A DNA stretch of 64,000 nt, taken from contig CAIZNI010000065.1 of the NCBI GenBank assembly GCA_903934295.1, positions 59,183-123,182 of the forward strand, given 5' to 3'. The translations under genes were made by a program, and so were the position numbers. Below, piece by piece: positions 19,203 to 27,348 of the stretch. The notes beneath the pieces were generated by a model that was given only the letters and a program-made list of their open reading frames with translations, had not been told where the DNA came from and did no database searches. The first letter of the stretch is position 1, and each line of letters begins with the position of its first letter. Source of the stretch: an uncultured beta proteobacterium. GTDB taxonomy: Bacteria; Pseudomonadota; Gammaproteobacteria; Burkholderiales; Burkholderiaceae_E.

Positions 19203-20297
19203 ATGAGCGATCCGAGCGCGGCTCTTTCCGCGGCATTTGCGCCCGACTACCTGAGCGCGCGACGGGCTTTCCTCGCGGCTGCAGGGGCGGCCCACGCCCA
19301 CACCGAATCGTTCGCGCATCCGGGTCGTGGCCTGAACGGCGAAGACCTCAGCGTCGACCTCGCCTGGGTCGGTCCCCGGGATGCCGCCCGTGTGGTGGTC
19401 GGCATTTCCGGCACCCACGGCGTCGAAGGCCTGTACGGCAGTGGCTGTCAGATCAGCCAGCTGACCCGCGCGCACTCATTGCCGCCGGACAGCGCGCTGC
19501 TGCTGATCCATGCGATCAATCCCCACGGGTTCTCGTGGCTGCGTCGGGTCAACGAAGGCAACCTCGACATCAACCGGAATTTCATCGATTTCACGCGGCC
19601 GGTGCCGGTCAACGACTCGTATGACCAGGTGCACTCGCTGATACTGCCGCCCGATTTCAGTGAACAGCGCATGGCCGAGATGCAGGCGGCCCTGCATGCG
19701 TTCATCGCCCGAATCGGTCAGCGCGCCGCGGCGTTCGCGATCACCGGCGGCCAGTACACCCACCCCGACGGCATCTTTTACGGCGGCACCGAACTGTGCT
19801 GGTCGAACCGCACGCTCGCGCGGATTGCCGGCGACTACCTTCAGCAGGCTCGCGCCATCTGCGTGCTCGACCATCACACCGGGCTCGGCCCGACCGCGCA
19901 CACCGAACTCATCTGCCGCCATCCGCCCGACTCGGTCGGGCTGGCGCTGGCGCGCCGTTGGTTCGGTGCCGATGTCACGTCGCCGCAGAGCGGCGAGTCC
20001 GAGTCGGCGGTGATCGACGGCAATGTGCGCATGGCCTTCGTCGGGCTGTGCCCGCAGGCCCAGGTGGTGGCGCTGGCGCTCGAGGTGGGTACCGTCGCCC
20101 AGGACCGGGTGCTGGCCGCGCTGATTGCCGACAACTGGGTCCACCATCGCGGTGACCCGCAGTCGCCGCTGGCGGCCCGGATCCGTGATCAGATGCGGGC
20201 CGCCTTTTTTGTTGACGACGCTGCCTGGCGCGACACCTGCCATGCGCGTGCCATGACGATCTATCGCCAGGCCTTCGAGGGCCTGAACACGCTCTGA
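19203..20297 (+). CDS. DUF2817 / M14-like zinc carboxypeptidase family protein
   Basis: 364 residues, start chosen at the ATG five bases after AGGAGG. GISGTHGVEGLYGSG supplies the H-x-x-E zinc pair (His72, Glu75), NEGNLDINRNF matches the Asn-Arg substrate-binding block of M14 carboxypeptidases, and VLDHHTGLGP supplies the third zinc ligand. No signal peptide is present, so it is cytoplasmic. The family likely removes residues from small peptides or acylated amino acids. It lies between two Bug genes, consistent with processing an imported amide-type solute, but that is inference. Confidence 0.82.
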   Translation: MSDPSAALSAAFAPDYLSARRAFLAAAGAAHAHTESFAHPGRGLNGEDLSVDLAWVGPRDAARVVVGISGTHGVEGLYGSGCQISQLTRAHSLPPDSALLLIHAINPHGFSWLRRVNEGNLDINRNFIDFTRPVPVNDSYDQVHSLILPPDFSEQRMAEMQAALHAFIARIGQRAAAFAITGGQYTHPDGIFYGGTELCWSNRTLARIAGDYLQQARAICVLDHHTGLGPTAHTELICRHPPDSVGLALARRWFGADVTSPQSGESESAVIDGNVRMAFVGLCPQAQVVALALEVGTVAQDRVLAALIADNWVHHRGDPQSPLAARIRDQMRAAFFVDDAAWRDTCHARAMTIYRQAFEGLNTL

Positions 20298-20310
20298 CCC
20301 GGAAATGCCC

Positions 20311-21282
20311 ATGTCCCGCTGGCTCGCTTCACTCCTCTGTCTGGCTGCCCTCAGCGGCGCCGATGTCCGCGCCCAGGCCGACGCCTGGCCGACCAAGCCG
20401 GTCCGGATCATCGTCCCGATCAATGCGGGCGGTGGCACCGCCGACCCGCTGTCGCGGGTGTTCGCCGAGGAACTCACCCGGCTGCTCGGCCAGCGCGTGT
20501 TCGTCGAGAACCGCGGCGGCTCCAATGGCAACGTCGGCGCCGCACTGGCGGCCCGGGCGCCCAACGACGGCTACACGGTGCTGTTCTCCTGGGCGGGCAC
20601 GCTGGCGGCCAACATCAGCCTGTACAAGAGCCTGCCGTTTGATCCGGTCAGGGATTTCGATCCGGTGGTGCTGCTGGGCGGGGTGTCGAACATCCTGGTG
20701 GTCAACAACCGCTTCCCCGCCAAGTCGCTGCAGGACTTCACCAGCCACGTCCGCAGCAACCCGGGACGATTCAACTATGCGTCCTCGGGCAACGGCAGCT
20801 CGATGCACCTGGCCGCCGAGCTCTACAAGAAGCAGACCCGCACCTTCATGGTCCATGTGCCCTACAACAGCGTCGGTCAGGCGACCACCGACCTGGTGTC
20901 CGACCAGGTGCAGCTGATGTTCCACCTGATCACCGGGGCTCAGGGCGCGGTCAAGTCCGGTCAGGTGCGTCCGATCGCGGTGCTGGCGCCGCAGCGCTCG
21001 CCGGTGCTGCCCGATGTCCCGACCATGCGCGAGCTGGGTCTGCCGATCGAATCGCAGACCTGGTTCGCGCTGATGATGCCCAAGGGCTCGCCGCCCGAGG
21101 CGGTGCGCCGGCTCAACGAGGCGGTCAACCGCCTGCTCGACGATCCCGCGGTGCGCCAAAAGCTGATGGGCATGGGGCTGGAACCGGCGGGCGGATCGCC
21201 CGAGTCGCTGGGACGCCATCTCGAGGCCGAGATCCGCAAATGGGCCGAGGTGGTGAAATTCTCCGGTGCGGCGGTGGACTGA
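20311..21282 (+). CDS. Bug/TctC-family periplasmic solute-binding protein
   Basis: 323 residues (an ATG two codons earlier, at 20305, is possible but too close to the GGA). Signal peptide MSRWLASLLCLAALSGADVRAQA. Bug signatures are VRIIVPINAGGGTADPLSR, VENRGGSNGNVGAA, FNYASSGNGSSMHLAAE, VHVPYNSVGQATTDLVSD and LPDVPTMRELGLP. The INAGGGTAD ligand loop differs from the usual YPPGG/YAPGG, hinting at a different ligand from the upstream Bug protein. Its stop overlaps the start of the monooxygenase gene (TGATG), so the two are coupled. Confidence 0.92.
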   Translation: MSRWLASLLCLAALSGADVRAQADAWPTKPVRIIVPINAGGGTADPLSRVFAEELTRLLGQRVFVENRGGSNGNVGAALAARAPNDGYTVLFSWAGTLAANISLYKSLPFDPVRDFDPVVLLGGVSNILVVNNRFPAKSLQDFTSHVRSNPGRFNYASSGNGSSMHLAAELYKKQTRTFMVHVPYNSVGQATTDLVSDQVQLMFHLITGAQGAVKSGQVRPIAVLAPQRSPVLPDVPTMRELGLPIESQTWFALMMPKGSPPEAVRRLNEAVNRLLDDPAVRQKLMGMGLEPAGGSPESLGRHLEAEIRKWAEVVKFSGAAVD

Positions 21283-22793
21283 TGGCCGCGATCCTGCCGA
21301 TGCCGGGCGCGTTGCCCGCGGTGCCGCCTGCAGTGCAGGGACTCGCCGCCCTGGAGGCGCGTCTTCGCCAGGATCTGGCCTGGCTGGAGCTGCCACCGCG
21401 CCCCTGGGTCGCGCCCCGACTGCACGAGGGGCAGCCCATGGCCGATGTGGTGATCATCGGCGCCGGCATGGCCGGACTGTGCGCCGCGGGTGCCCTGAAG
21501 CTGCAGGGCATACCGGCGGTGGTCTATGACCGCGCGCCGGCCGGTTTCGAGGGGCCCTGGGCCACCACCGCCCGAATGGAGACCCTGCGCTCGCCCAAGC
21601 ACCTGACCGGACCGGCGCTCGGTCTGCCGGCGCTGACCTTTCGCGCCTGGTTCGAGGCGCAGTTCGGCGAGGCGGCCTGGGCTGCGCTCGACAAGATCCC
21701 GCGTCTGCAATGGATGGATTACCTGCGCTGGTTCCGGCGGGTGCTGGCCATTGATGTCCGCAACGACCACACCCTGCTGTCGCTGATCCCGCAGGCCGAT
21801 GACCGGGTCGAGCTGCGGCTGCGCCACCCGGATGGCGAAATCCTGGTGCAGGCGCGGCGGGTGGTGCTGGCCACCGGTCGCGACGGACTGGGGGGGGCCT
21901 CGGTGCCGGCATTCGCGAGCGCGCTGCCGCGCGAGCGCTGGATTCATTCCGCCGATGTCTTCGATCACGACCGCCTGGCCGGTTTGCGGGTCGGGGTGGT
22001 CGGCGGCAGTGCCTCGGCGATGGACAGCGCCGCGACCGCCCTGGAGGCTGGTGCGGCCAGTGTCGACCTCCTGATCCGGCGACCGGTACTGCCCCTGGTG
22101 AACAAGAGCAAGGGCGCCGTCAGCCCGGGCTTCACCCACGGCTATCAGCACCTGTCCGACGACTGGAAATGGCGCATCCGCCACTACATGGCGCTGCTGC
22201 AGACCCCGCCGCCGCGCGGCAGCACGCTGCGGGTGTCGCGCCATCCGAATGCCCGCTTCAACCTCGGCTGCCCGATCCTGCAAGCCTGGGAGCAGGACGG
22301 CGCGTTGCGCCTGCGAACGCCCCGCGGCCTGCTCGAGCTGGATTTCCTGATTTTCTGCACCGGTTTTCGCATGGACTGGTCGGTCCGCCCCGAGTTCGCT
22401 GCGATCGGACCGCACCTGCGGCGGTGGCGCGACCGTTTCCAGCCGCCACCCGGCGATGAGGATGAGGAACTGGCCGATCTGCCCGATCTCGGCCCTGCCT
22501 TCGAATTCCAGGAAAGGACGCCCGGCGCCTGTCCCGGGCTGTCGCGCGTGCATTGCTTCTGCTATCCCTCGGTGCTGTCCCACGGGCCGGTGTCGGGCGA
22601 CATTCCCGCGATCAGCGAGGGCGCGCAACGGCTGGCGCGGGGGCTGGCCAGTCGCCTGTTCGGCGAAGGCATCGCCGCTCATTACGAGTTGCTGCAGCAG
22701 TACAGCGACCCGGAGCTGCTCGGCGACGAGTGGCGCCCCGCCGGCAGCGCGCATTTCCTTCCCGATCCCACGACCAAGGCCTCCTCCTCATGA
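21282..22793 (+). CDS. Flavin-containing NAD(P)H monooxygenase-like protein
   Basis: 503 residues. The FAD dinucleotide fold is VVIIGAGMAGLCAAG (GxGxxG at 60-65), and a second nucleotide fold, VGVVGGSASAMD (240-245), binds NAD(P)H. VVLATGRDGLGG and FLIFCTGFRMDW are the ATG-type motifs of this oxidoreductase class. The layout fits class B flavoprotein monooxygenases that hydroxylate or oxygenate N, S or carbonyl groups, but no strict FMO or Baeyer-Villiger fingerprint was found. The ATG overlaps the upstream Bug stop, and the stop overlaps the next ATG, so translation is coupled on both sides. Confidence 0.85.
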   Translation: MAAILPMPGALPAVPPAVQGLAALEARLRQDLAWLELPPRPWVAPRLHEGQPMADVVIIGAGMAGLCAAGALKLQGIPAVVYDRAPAGFEGPWATTARMETLRSPKHLTGPALGLPALTFRAWFEAQFGEAAWAALDKIPRLQWMDYLRWFRRVLAIDVRNDHTLLSLIPQADDRVELRLRHPDGEILVQARRVVLATGRDGLGGASVPAFASALPRERWIHSADVFDHDRLAGLRVGVVGGSASAMDSAATALEAGAASVDLLIRRPVLPLVNKSKGAVSPGFTHGYQHLSDDWKWRIRHYMALLQTPPPRGSTLRVSRHPNARFNLGCPILQAWEQDGALRLRTPRGLLELDFLIFCTGFRMDWSVRPEFAAIGPHLRRWRDRFQPPPGDEDEELADLPDLGPAFEFQERTPGACPGLSRVHCFCYPSVLSHGPVSGDIPAISEGAQRLARGLASRLFGEGIAAHYELLQQYSDPELLGDEWRPAGSAHFLPDPTTKASSS

Positions 22794-23347
22794 CGACGCT
22801 TTCCCCTTCGGCACCGACGGGCGCGCCCGCCGCCGACCTCATCGACCGGCTCGCCGGACTGGCGCCCGGCTCGCCGGTGCATGCCCTGCGCCACCGCCGC
22901 GAAAAGGTCGTGGCCGCTACCCAGGGCAGCCACGACGGCCTGTTCGATCCGGCACTGCCGGGCCTGTCGCTGGCCGAACGGCTGCTGGTGGCGGTGTACG
23001 CGTGCCGGCTGACGCCCGCGCCGGGTCTGGCTGCGCATTACCGGGCGCGGCTGACCGAACTCGGGGTCGCGCCGGCCCTGGTCGCGGTGGTCGACGTCGG
23101 CGATCCGCAGCAGCTGGATGACGAGCGGCTGCGCGCCATGCTGACCTTCACCCGGACCCTGATCCTCAAGCCGATCGAGGGTGACCAGGCCGCGCTGCGC
23201 ACCTTGCCCGAGGCGGGGATCGACACGCCGTCGACGGTGACGCTGGCCCAGCTGATCGCCTTCATTTCCTATCAGACCCGCCTGGTCGCGGGGCTGGCGG
23301 CACTGGCGGCAGCATCCGCCAGTGCGACTTCGGAGTCCGCCCGATGA
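22790..23347 (+). CDS. CMD domain protein, resembling the Avi_7170 family
   Basis: 185 residues, helical. PGLSLAERLLVAVYACRLT and LTLAQLIAFISYQTRLVAGL mark the carboxymuconolactone-decarboxylase/AhpD-like fold. There is no CxxC, so a peroxidase role by this protein alone is unlikely. It resembles the family named after Agrobacterium Avi_7170, which is usually encoded next to an Avi_7169-type alkylhydroperoxidase, exactly as here. Start and stop both overlap neighbours by four bases (ATGA). Function is unknown; as a pair with the next gene it may form a hetero-oligomer. Confidence 0.8.
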   Translation: MTTLSPSAPTGAPAADLIDRLAGLAPGSPVHALRHRREKVVAATQGSHDGLFDPALPGLSLAERLLVAVYACRLTPAPGLAAHYRARLTELGVAPALVAVVDVGDPQQLDDERLRAMLTFTRTLILKPIEGDQAALRTLPEAGIDTPSTVTLAQLIAFISYQTRLVAGLAALAAASASATSESAR

Positions 23348-23928
23348 GCACCGTCCTCAGGTCCCATGGCTTCACCAACGAGTCGCTCGGATGGCGCGCC
23401 TGGCTCGACACCATCGACCTGGCGCAGGCCAGCGCCGAGCAGCTGGCGGTGCTCGACGAGAGCCACCCCACGGCGCGGGTCTCGGACTACTACCTGTTCC
23501 TGGTGCATCAGCCGGAAATCCTGCGTCAGCGCTCGATCGCCTTCAACGCGATCATGTATGCGCCCGGCGGAATGTCGCGGGCCGAACGCGAGCTGGGTTC
23601 GACCGTCGTGTCGCGGGTCAACGGCTGCGTGTACTGCGCCTCGGTCCACGCGCAGCGCTTCGAACAGATGGCCAAGCGCCAGGACGTGATCGCGCAGGTG
23701 TTCGCCGATCCGGTGGGCGCCGGCACCACCGCGCGCGAGCGGGCGATCGTCGACTTCTCGATCGCGCTCACCGCGCAGCCGGACCAGGTCTCGGCCGCCA
23801 GCGTCGAGGCCTTGCGGGCGGTCGGGCTGGATGATCTCGAGATTCTCGACCTCATCCATTCGGTGGCGATCTTCGCCTGGGCCAACCGGCTGATGCTCAA
23901 CCTGGGGGAGCCGGTGTTTCCGGCCTGA
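23344..23928 (+). CDS. Alkylhydroperoxidase domain protein, resembling the Avi_7169 family
   Basis: 194 residues of the AhpD-like fold. NGCVYCASVHAQRF carries the redox CxxC (Cys95, Cys98) and the following His102 of peroxidase-related AhpD proteins. LDDLEILDLIHSVAIFAWANRL is the C-terminal helical repeat of the peroxidase-related subfamily. It could reduce hydroperoxides formed by the upstream flavin monooxygenase. It overlaps the CMD gene by four bases and ends the operon; a 7-bp hairpin follows. Family certain, partner electron donor unknown. Confidence 0.85.
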   Translation: MSTVLRSHGFTNESLGWRAWLDTIDLAQASAEQLAVLDESHPTARVSDYYLFLVHQPEILRQRSIAFNAIMYAPGGMSRAERELGSTVVSRVNGCVYCASVHAQRFEQMAKRQDVIAQVFADPVGAGTTARERAIVDFSIALTAQPDQVSAASVEALRAVGLDDLEILDLIHSVAIFAWANRLMLNLGEPVFPA

Positions 23929-23946
23929 GTCGTCCGGTCGGCAAAG

Positions 23947-23963
23947 CCTCGGCCGAGCCGAGG
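23947..23963. terminator. Hairpin between convergent genes
   Basis: CCTCGGC (23947-23953) and GCCGAGG (23957-23963) form a 7-bp stem with a CGA triloop. It lies in the 46-bp gap between the alkylhydroperoxidase stop and the minus-strand Bug stop. No T-run is present, so termination is inferred from place and strength. Confidence 0.45.
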
Positions 23964-23974
23964 AAGGCGCGAGC

Positions 23975-24970
23975 TTAGTCCGGCTCGTATCCGGCCGCCT
24001 TCATCGAACGGGTGAACATCGCGATGTAGCGCGACTGGATGTCGAAGAATTCCTTCGGCGTCGTCGTCTTCACTTCCAGTCCGAGTGTCAGCATGCGCTG
24101 GCGCATGTCAGGCGTCTCGAGAACCGCCCGCAGTTCGCGGTTCCACGCGTCGATGACGGCGGGGGCCACCTTGGCGGACGCGAAGAAGCCGTAATAGCTC
24201 TCGATCGAAAGCTTCGGGTAGCCGAGTTCGCCGATCGTCGGCAGATCGGGTGCGGCCAGCATCCGCTTGTGCGCCGAGACGGCGATGATGCGCATCTTGT
24301 CGGCGCGGTGGTGCGTCAGGAAATCGGTCAGGCCGCCACAGGCCGCCGCTGCGTGGCCGGCCGAGACGTCGGCGATCAGCGGCCCGGCGCCCTTGTAGGC
24401 GATCGGCTCCAGCGGGATGCCGATCGCCTGACCGATCTCGACGCCGAAGAAGTGGGTGGAGCTGCCCATCGCGGTGGTACCGAAATTGGCCCGCGACCGG
24501 TTCTTCTTGAGCCACTCCACATACTCGGCGAAGGTGCGAACGCCAATCGTCGACGACACCGCATAGACGGTGCACAGGGTGCCCGACTGCGTGATCGGGG
24601 TGATGTCCTTTTCCAGGTCGTAGAGCATCACTTTCTTCGAGACCTTCTGAGCCGCGGTGCCGGCGCTCGCCACGTACATGATCACCGAGCCGTCCGCAGG
24701 CCCGTCGCGCAGCAGTGCGCCGGCCAGGGTGCCGCTCGCGCCGGGCTTGTTTTCGATCAGCACGGTGTTGCCCAGTCGCTCCTTGAGCTTCTCCGCGATG
24801 ATCCGCGCCATCACGTCGGTGCCCCCGCCCGGTGGGTAGCCGACCAGAATCTTCAGGTTGCCCGAGGGCAGGCCCGTCCCCTGTGCCCAGGAGGGCGCCG
24901 GTACGATCGCGGCGGCGGCCGCTGCACTCGCGAGCTTCATTGTCTTGCGTCGATCGACGGAAAACGTCAT
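23975..24970 (-). CDS. Bug/TctC-family periplasmic solute-binding protein
   Basis: 331 residues, start at MTFSVDRRKTMKLASAAAAA with AGGAG eight bases upstream. The RRKTMKLA core suggests a Tat-like signal, with cleavage after SWAQ. Bug signatures are LKILVGYPPGGGTDVMAR, IENKPGASGTLAG, ANFGTTAMGSSTHFFGVE, AYKGAGPLIADVSAGH and PDLPTIGELGYP. It lies downstream of the sulfatase-like gene on the same strand (133-bp gap), so it may deliver the compound that enzyme acts on or belong to a separate unit. The ligand is unknown. Confidence 0.92.
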   Translation of the reverse strand: MTFSVDRRKTMKLASAAAAAAIVPAPSWAQGTGLPSGNLKILVGYPPGGGTDVMARIIAEKLKERLGNTVLIENKPGASGTLAGALLRDGPADGSVIMYVASAGTAAQKVSKKVMLYDLEKDITPITQSGTLCTVYAVSSTIGVRTFAEYVEWLKKNRSRANFGTTAMGSSTHFFGVEIGQAIGIPLEPIAYKGAGPLIADVSAGHAAAACGGLTDFLTHHRADKMRIIAVSAHKRMLAAPDLPTIGELGYPKLSIESYYGFFASAKVAPAVIDAWNRELRAVLETPDMRQRMLTLGLEVKTTTPKEFFDIQSRYIAMFTRSMKAAGYEPD

Positions 24971-25103
24971 GGGCAATCTCCTGCGGATAGGGGTGAGGGG
25001 CGCCGAGGGCACGGTCAGTGCCGACTGCGTCAAAGGCTACCGCGCCGGCGAGGCGTCCGCCATCCCGCGGCGTTCCAGGATGGGGCGCAATGCTGCGCGC
25101 GGG

Positions 25104-26645
25104 CTAGCCGCGAACCTGCAGTCCGTCGGGTGCGGTGCTCATGCCCGTGAGCTCGCGGGCGCTGGTCTTCATGCGCCAGCTGAGCAGGCGTTGTGCGCAG
25201 TCGAGCAGCACCGGTGCGGCCGCCGGGTCGCTGGCGATGTCGGCCAGGCAGTGCGGATCCTGGCGCAGGTCGTAGAGCAGCGGCGGCAGCGCCGCGAAGT
25301 GCACATACAGATGCGTCTCGGTGCGCAACGCCGCCAGTCCGCACTGGTCCATCGGCAGACCCAGGCGTGATTGCGCGTTGGGCAGCCAGGTGTCGCGAAA
25401 GTCGAACTCCCAGTGTGCCGAGTCGCGCCAGCCCTCGACCGGGCGGTGGTGGCACAGCTCGAGCAGCGATCGGCCGTCGCATTGCCGCGGCACTGGCAGG
25501 CCGACCCATTGCAGCACGGTCGGCATCAGATCGACCGCTTCGGTGAAACGCGTTTCGATCCGACCGCGTCCGGGGTTCGCGGCAGGCGTGGGGTCGCGCA
25601 CGATCAGCGGCACCTGGAAGGCCTGCTCGAAGGGGCTGTCCTTGCCCAGCATCCAGTGGTCACCGAGCATCTCCCCGTGGTCGGAGGTGACCATGATCAG
25701 GGTCCGGTCGTACAGGCCCCATTCCTGCAACTGGGTGATCAGACGCCCGACCTGTGCATCGACCTCGCTCACCATGCCGTAGTAAGTGGCGCGCAGCTGG
25801 GCGAGGTCTGAATCGGGCAGATCGGTGACCAGCCCCTGACCATGCGCGAAGAACGAACCCGCGCGCTTGTCGGCCAGCAGCGCCGACACCAGCGGATGCG
25901 TCGCGCCCTCGAGGGCGGCGCTTTCCGCGCGCCTGACCGGCGGCAACCGGTCCGGATCGACCCGGTCGTGGTACGGGTCGCTGGCGATGAAGGGCGGATG
26001 CGGGCGGATGTAGGCGGCGTGAACAAACCAGGGTTCCTCGCGGCGCATGGCGATGTAGCTCAGCACCTCGTCGGTCAGGTAGGCGGAGATGCTGTGCGCG
26101 GCGGCAAAGCGCGCCGGCGCATGGGTGGGCCCGCGCGCCCCGGGCATCGGGTCCGGGCGGTACAGCGCCTGCGGATCGGCGGCGAACGGGTAGCCCAGCT
26201 GGCTCAGATGCGCCATCCAGCGCAGCGGCCGCTCGGGCAGGTAGAGCTCGGTGGTGAAGCCGCGCATCACCTGCTCGTAGCTGCGCAGCACTGGATCGTC
26301 GGGCGCGTGCTGGCGCGGATCGGCAGCGGTATCGGTGTAGCCGAACAGCGCCGGGTCGTAGCCGGCCTTGCGGCACTCCAGCGCCAGATTGGTGAAGCGG
26401 GCGTCCAGCGGCGTGCCGTTGCGCATCACGCCGTGGTTGTGCTGATACTGACCGGTCAGCAGCGACGCCCGGGCCGGCGCACAGGGCGAACAGTTCGAGT
26501 AGTGCCGGGAAAACAGCACGCCATCGGCGGCGAGACGATCCAGATTCGGGGTGCTGATCAGCGCGTTGCCGGCGCGACCCAGCGCGTCGGCGCGCCACTG
26601 ATCCAGCACGATCAGCAGGACATTGCGCTCGGGAATGGCAGGCAT
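25104..26645 (-). CDS. Sulfatase-superfamily hydrolase, phosphonate monoester hydrolase-like
   Basis: 513 residues. NCSPCAPARASLLTG contains the formylglycine site C-x-P-x-R with Cys55. NVLLIVLDQWRAD supplies the first metal ligands, SDHGEMLGDHWMLGK the later ones, and FTEAVDLMPTVLQW and CDGRSLLELC continue the family pattern. The blocks ALFGYTDTAADPR and PHPPFIASDPYHD resemble the Rhizobium/Burkholderia phosphonate monoester hydrolase (PMH) group more than aryl sulfatases. PMHs split phosphonate monoesters and phosphodiesters. No signal peptide is visible, so it is cytoplasmic. It needs a formylglycine-generating or other sulfatase-maturating enzyme, not present in the window. Confidence 0.83.
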   Translation of the reverse strand: MPAIPERNVLLIVLDQWRADALGRAGNALISTPNLDRLAADGVLFSRHYSNCSPCAPARASLLTGQYQHNHGVMRNGTPLDARFTNLALECRKAGYDPALFGYTDTAADPRQHAPDDPVLRSYEQVMRGFTTELYLPERPLRWMAHLSQLGYPFAADPQALYRPDPMPGARGPTHAPARFAAAHSISAYLTDEVLSYIAMRREEPWFVHAAYIRPHPPFIASDPYHDRVDPDRLPPVRRAESAALEGATHPLVSALLADKRAGSFFAHGQGLVTDLPDSDLAQLRATYYGMVSEVDAQVGRLITQLQEWGLYDRTLIMVTSDHGEMLGDHWMLGKDSPFEQAFQVPLIVRDPTPAANPGRGRIETRFTEAVDLMPTVLQWVGLPVPRQCDGRSLLELCHHRPVEGWRDSAHWEFDFRDTWLPNAQSRLGLPMDQCGLAALRTETHLYVHFAALPPLLYDLRQDPHCLADIASDPAAAPVLLDCAQRLLSWRMKTSARELTGMSTAPDGLQVRG

Positions 26646-26688
26646 GGCGGTTCGATGGCAGGGAGGGCGGGTGGGTCGGCAGACGCCA

Positions 26689-27348
26689 CTATGCCTTGCG
26701 CGCCCTTGCCCAGGCGCTGATCTGCGCATCGGAGGGGCGCCCGCTCACGAACACCGGGGCTGCGCCATCGGCGCCCAGCAGCGCCACATAGGGCGTGATG
26801 CCGCGCCAGGCGGGGTTCACGCTGAAGCGCAGCGCAGCGTCGTCGCCCTGGAAAACCATCAGCCGGTCGGCCAGCCGGTAATGCGGTTCGCGGGCCACCG
26901 TCGGGTCATCTGCCCCGTCCATCACGACCACCACCAGCCGCGCACCGCCCGGACGGGCTCGCGTGATCGCCGACAGGTCTTCGATGACCGCCGGGCAGTT
27001 CACGCACCAGGTCGCTGAAAACACCACCATGGCCGGGCGCGGCAGCGAGCCCGACAAGCGGGTCCAGCTGTCCCTGCCGAAGGCTTGCAGACGTGGAGAG
27101 GCCGCTGTCGCATCGCGCGCACGCAGCAGCCCGGCCGCGCCGATCAGCGCGGTGCCGGCGACCAGGAGTGCCCGGCGCCCGGTACCGGTGTCGCCAGGCG
27201 TCGCGCCGCGCGCAGGCGATGTGCCCGCATGACCCTGGTGTCGCGGCGGCCAGGCGTCAGAAGCGAATGGTTTCAACCCGCACCTCGGTGGTGGTTCGCC
27301 AGACGGCGAGAATCCGGTCATCCCGGCGCACCAGGCGCGGGTGGTCAT
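26689..27348 (-). CDS. Thioredoxin-like protein, membrane-anchored
   Basis: 219 residues if started at the ATG at 27348, which follows GAGG five bases upstream and overlaps the 3' end of the BNR gene; an ATG at 27321 is an alternative. A hydrophobic segment (RRALLVAGTALIGAAGLL) anchors or exports it. The thioredoxin fold shows FSATWCVNCPAVIEDL with CxxC at Cys115 and Cys118, and the cis-Pro region at GITPYVALL. TlpA/ResA-type proteins reduce periplasmic disulfides or deliver reducing power for metal insertion. Its place after a TonB receptor and a Cys-rich BNR protein suggests redox handling of a metal site. Confidence 0.75.
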   Translation of the reverse strand: MTTRAWCAGMTGFSPSGEPPPRCGLKPFASDAWPPRHQGHAGTSPARGATPGDTGTGRRALLVAGTALIGAAGLLRARDATAASPRLQAFGRDSWTRLSGSLPRPAMVVFSATWCVNCPAVIEDLSAITRARPGGARLVVVVMDGADDPTVAREPHYRLADRLMVFQGDDAALRFSVNPAWRGITPYVALLGADGAAPVFVSGRPSDAQISAWARARKA

